A DNA stretch of 64,000 bases from Panorpa germanica (taxonomy: Eukaryota > Arthropoda > Insecta > Mecoptera > Panorpidae): assembly GCA_963678705.1 (NCBI GenBank), contig OY783211.1, forward strand, positions 11,608,603 through 11,672,602, given 5' to 3'. The translations under genes were made by a program, and so were the position numbers. Below the pieces are notes generated by a model. The model searched no databases, was not told where the DNA came from, and was given only the letters and a program-made list of their open reading frames with translations. This document shows positions 61,755-64,000 of the stretch, one piece after another (within the stretch, counting starts at the first letter, position 1; every line of letters begins with the position of its first letter).

Positions 61755-61827
61755 ATGTCGCAAGATCTTAATGTTGTGAAATCTACAGTTAAAAATGTTC
61801 TACATAAATTTATCTTCAGATTCTAAC
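61755..61827 (+). pseudogene. Possible transposase helix-turn-helix scrap
   Basis: ATG at 61755 gives MSQDLNVVKSTVKNVLHKF and then a stop. The 'DLNVxxSTVxxVLxKF' pattern recalls Tc1-type HTH domains. It is too short to be sure. Confidence 0.3.
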
Positions 61828-62117
61828 ATGGATTCTGGTAATCATTACCCAAATGTTGACGGATTTAGAAGCCGATGATGAGGTGTTTAGAGCTGTATTT
61901 ATTGTAACTAGATTTATTATTACTATGATACTTAGGCGAACATGTATTTTAGCAATATTACTTCAAGGTTATTGTCAAGAAAGAAAACCACATTCCTGAG
62001 CTCAGCAAATATTCTGTAGAGGATAGCTAATAACAATTAGTTATTAACCTCTTGAGTTGCCGTTTTTGGCACGTGAACCTTCATGTGCGCGTAAGAGTAA
62101 CTAACTAAATAATATCT

Positions 62118-62303
62118 CAGGCCCGGATTTTAGGGAGGGCAGGCGGGGCTACTGAATTAACCCCGGGCAGTAGAATTAATAAAAAAAAGCAATAAATTTT
62201 TGAAAGACTTGACGAAAAAAAATTGTTCCTTTTATTCGGAAATAGTTAGGGGTCTCCGCTCCTTCGTTGCCCCAGAGCCTTCACACCTCTAAATCCGGCA
62301 CTG
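62118..62303 (+). mobile_element. hAT-like MITE, copy 2, perfect 8-bp target duplication
   Basis: 186 bp, from CAGGCCCGGATTT to AAATCCGGCACTG (inverted ends CAGKSCCGGATTT), flanked by TAATATCT at 62110-62117 and 62304-62311. An 8-bp duplication with CAG-starting ends is the hAT signature. Sibling of 19541-19725. Confidence 0.92.
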
Positions 62304-62544
62304 TAATATCTAATAAAAGATGGTCTTATAACACAACTGAAATGACAGAAAAGAAAAGACGAAAGATAAATGCAGTTATGTTTATTTAAGACGTACATAA
62401 GCAATGTTAACTGATGAGGATCTTGCAAAATGTTGCTACTTGTTGCACATTAAGATGGTTATGAAACATCTTAAGAAGACCATTTCAAGGATTATAAATT
62501 GTAAGAATACTGTTTTTACGTTTTAAAACTATTAGTAAGGTTAT

Positions 62545-62960
62545 ATTTCAATTTTTTTTTTTTTCATTTTTTTTTAAATTTATTTATATTAATGTAATAC
62601 ATATTAAGTTTATTGTGTGAAAATTTGAAGTCAATTGGAGTAAAATTGTCGGAGATATAGAGTTTTAAGTCTTCACCTCTCTGTTCTGGTTTAGTCTTTC
62701 TTTGAAACTTTTGAACGCGTTTTTCTCGCACATAACTATTTTAGAGTCGGTGTCCTCTCTAGCTCAAAATCTGCTGCAGCAATCTTTTTGAAATTTTAGC
62801 TTTACATAAGTGCCGAGGTAGCGCTGTCGAGTTTTTTTAATTATAACATATTTTAAAATATCAAAGTTTTTATTTTTTTTTTTCATGAAAAATCGGTATT
62901 TTGACTTGTGTAAATAATTAAAAAATCAATAAAGAAAACTCGACAGCGTCATTTCGGTTT
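62545..62960 (+). repeat. Dispersed repeat family E, copy 3
   Basis: Same orientation as 11063-11440 (CAATTGGAGTAAAATTGTCG, TTGAACGCGTTTTTCTCGCA, CCTCTCTAGCTCAAAATCTG, GCTGTCGAGTTTTT). It is followed by a short inverted piece with CTCGACAGCGTCATTTCGG at 62939-62957. Confidence 0.75.
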
Positions 62961-63871
62961 CATTTTGGTTTTTTTGATTTGAAATATTTCAGTGAGTTAT
63001 TTTTTTGTGACGTCTGCGGAGATACGCTGCCATTAACTCATTTCTTGATATTTATTTATGAAAATTTTACAAAGTATTCTTTAAATGTTGTTGTATTATG
63101 TAGTAATTATAGAAATGATTATATATTATCTGTGTCATCAAAAAACATTATTGAAAATATGCCTTTTTTGTATCGATTATTGAGATTATTCCACATCGTA
63201 TTTAAATGTAACTTGATATTTAGAGTAACAAAATGTTTAGTAATTTCCATCTCAATATGAGCAACAAGTAATTGCGTTTTTGATTGATCGACGTTTTTAA
63301 TAAGTGCAAACTAATATTACATACGAGTATATCATAGAAAATGTACGAGTATTTAGATAAAAGTAAATATTAGTAATAATATTGAGAATTGCGATAAAAA
63401 CATCAAATAATGTTATGGCTAAAAATGTTAATATTCAGTTAGTTTCAGATAAAGTAAGATAACAAGCATATTACATGGTATGAAAATAAACGAGAGAAAA
63501 AAAGTTTGTGATAATGCTACTGGCAATTCCGGTAAGTATTCGTGCAGTTCTACCGTGGTCAATGAGCAAAGTCCAAAGAGTGGAACATTAATGAGTAATA
63601 GGTGAAACCATTAGAGGTGTTATCATCACTAACACGAACTAGATGGCCATAATCACACATGATCAAACCTATTTGGTTCGGATGAGGAGCAGTCATGGTC
63701 GACCTACGGAAGATGGTTAAATATTTTTATTTTAATCTATGAATTTTTTCAGTACATGAGGCAACTCTGAAAAATCAAATCACATGTTAAGAGAATGGGT
63801 CAGGAGAAGCACCCTACATATTATTATTTATTTTCTTCTTTTTATTAGGCTTTGAGATATTGAGCCTTCTT

Positions 63872-64000
63872 CCCTACAAACAATTTTCATCAGAATCCAA
63901 TTTGATGCGAATCGTATCACTCTGAATGGTGATTGGAATCCTATTAGACATTAGTGTGACATTACATGAAGCTTTGGACAGCATGTCTGCACCGGCCGAA
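63872..64000. mobile_element. CCCTACAAAC-ended repeat family, copy 3 (cut by window end)
   Basis: Starts CCCTACAAACAATTTTCATC and follows copy 2 through GATGCGAATCGTATCACT and TCCTATTAGACATTAGTGTG until the window stops. Confidence 0.8.

Larger units (their letters stand above)
34521..64000. other. Gene-poor right part: stretches without assigned features
   Basis: Between the repeats listed, the long stretches (for example 34521-36200, 36861-38640, 38784-40050, 41760-43120, 43311-44550, 46374-48360, 50671-51716, 52141-52990, 55031-56640, 56901-59016, 60855-62110 and 62961-63871) are AT-rich and hold no frame with recognisable protein character, no tRNA or rRNA, and no repeat that I can pair inside the window. 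They may be intergenic or long introns of a gene whose coding exons lie elsewhere. Confidence 0.45.

Overview
The window is nuclear DNA from an insect. It is AT-rich (roughly 30% GC by eye), its genes carry short introns with GT..AG borders, and much of the rest is built from transposon relics, SINEs and MITE-like repeats. One gene is a clear orthologue of Drosophila insulin-like peptide 7, which places the source in the arthropods and most likely the insects. I cannot fix the order.

Gene-rich left end (1-8740). Four genes are packed here. APC4 (+, 5 exons, 768 aa) is a cell-cycle ubiquitin-ligase subunit. It converges on the intronless TMEM60 (-, 133 aa). TMEM60 is divergent from ALG8 (+, 8 exons, 514 aa), an ER glucosyltransferase of N-glycan assembly, across an 0.8 kb shared upstream region. 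ALG8 converges on Ilp7 (-, 3 coding exons, 157 aa). All reading frames close exactly across the proposed introns.

Repeat-dominated interval (8741-20690). No host gene is recognised. It holds LINE remnants, several MITE families (one with TA target duplications), a large inverted pair of a 0.64 kb element at 12.9 and 18.0 kb, and a deletion derivative of a DD41D Tc1/mariner-type transposon with near-perfect ends.

RERG/RASL12-like small GTPase (20691-25254, -). Six coding exons encode 329 aa with a complete G domain, a long Ser/Arg-rich tail and no CaaX box. A pogo/Tigger-type fragment lies in one of its introns.

Right part (25255-64000). I recognise no host gene. The region could be intergenic or could hold long 5' introns of the GTPase gene. 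It contains decayed mariner transposases with internal deletions, two LINE 3' ends with poly(A) and target duplications, a tRNA-derived SINE family with one copy flanked by a perfect 14-bp duplication, a hAT-like MITE with a perfect 8-bp duplication, a 32-bp minisatellite, a nearly identical 145-bp tandem duplication, a long foldback and a ~300-bp family ending in CCCTACAAAC.

The most interesting points are a MITE family whose terminal sequence also begins a decayed mariner-like transposase locus in this window, the conserved Ilp7 gene with a second broken copy of part of its signal-peptide exon, and several structurally proven, apparently undescribed non-autonomous elements. No new multi-gene system was found.
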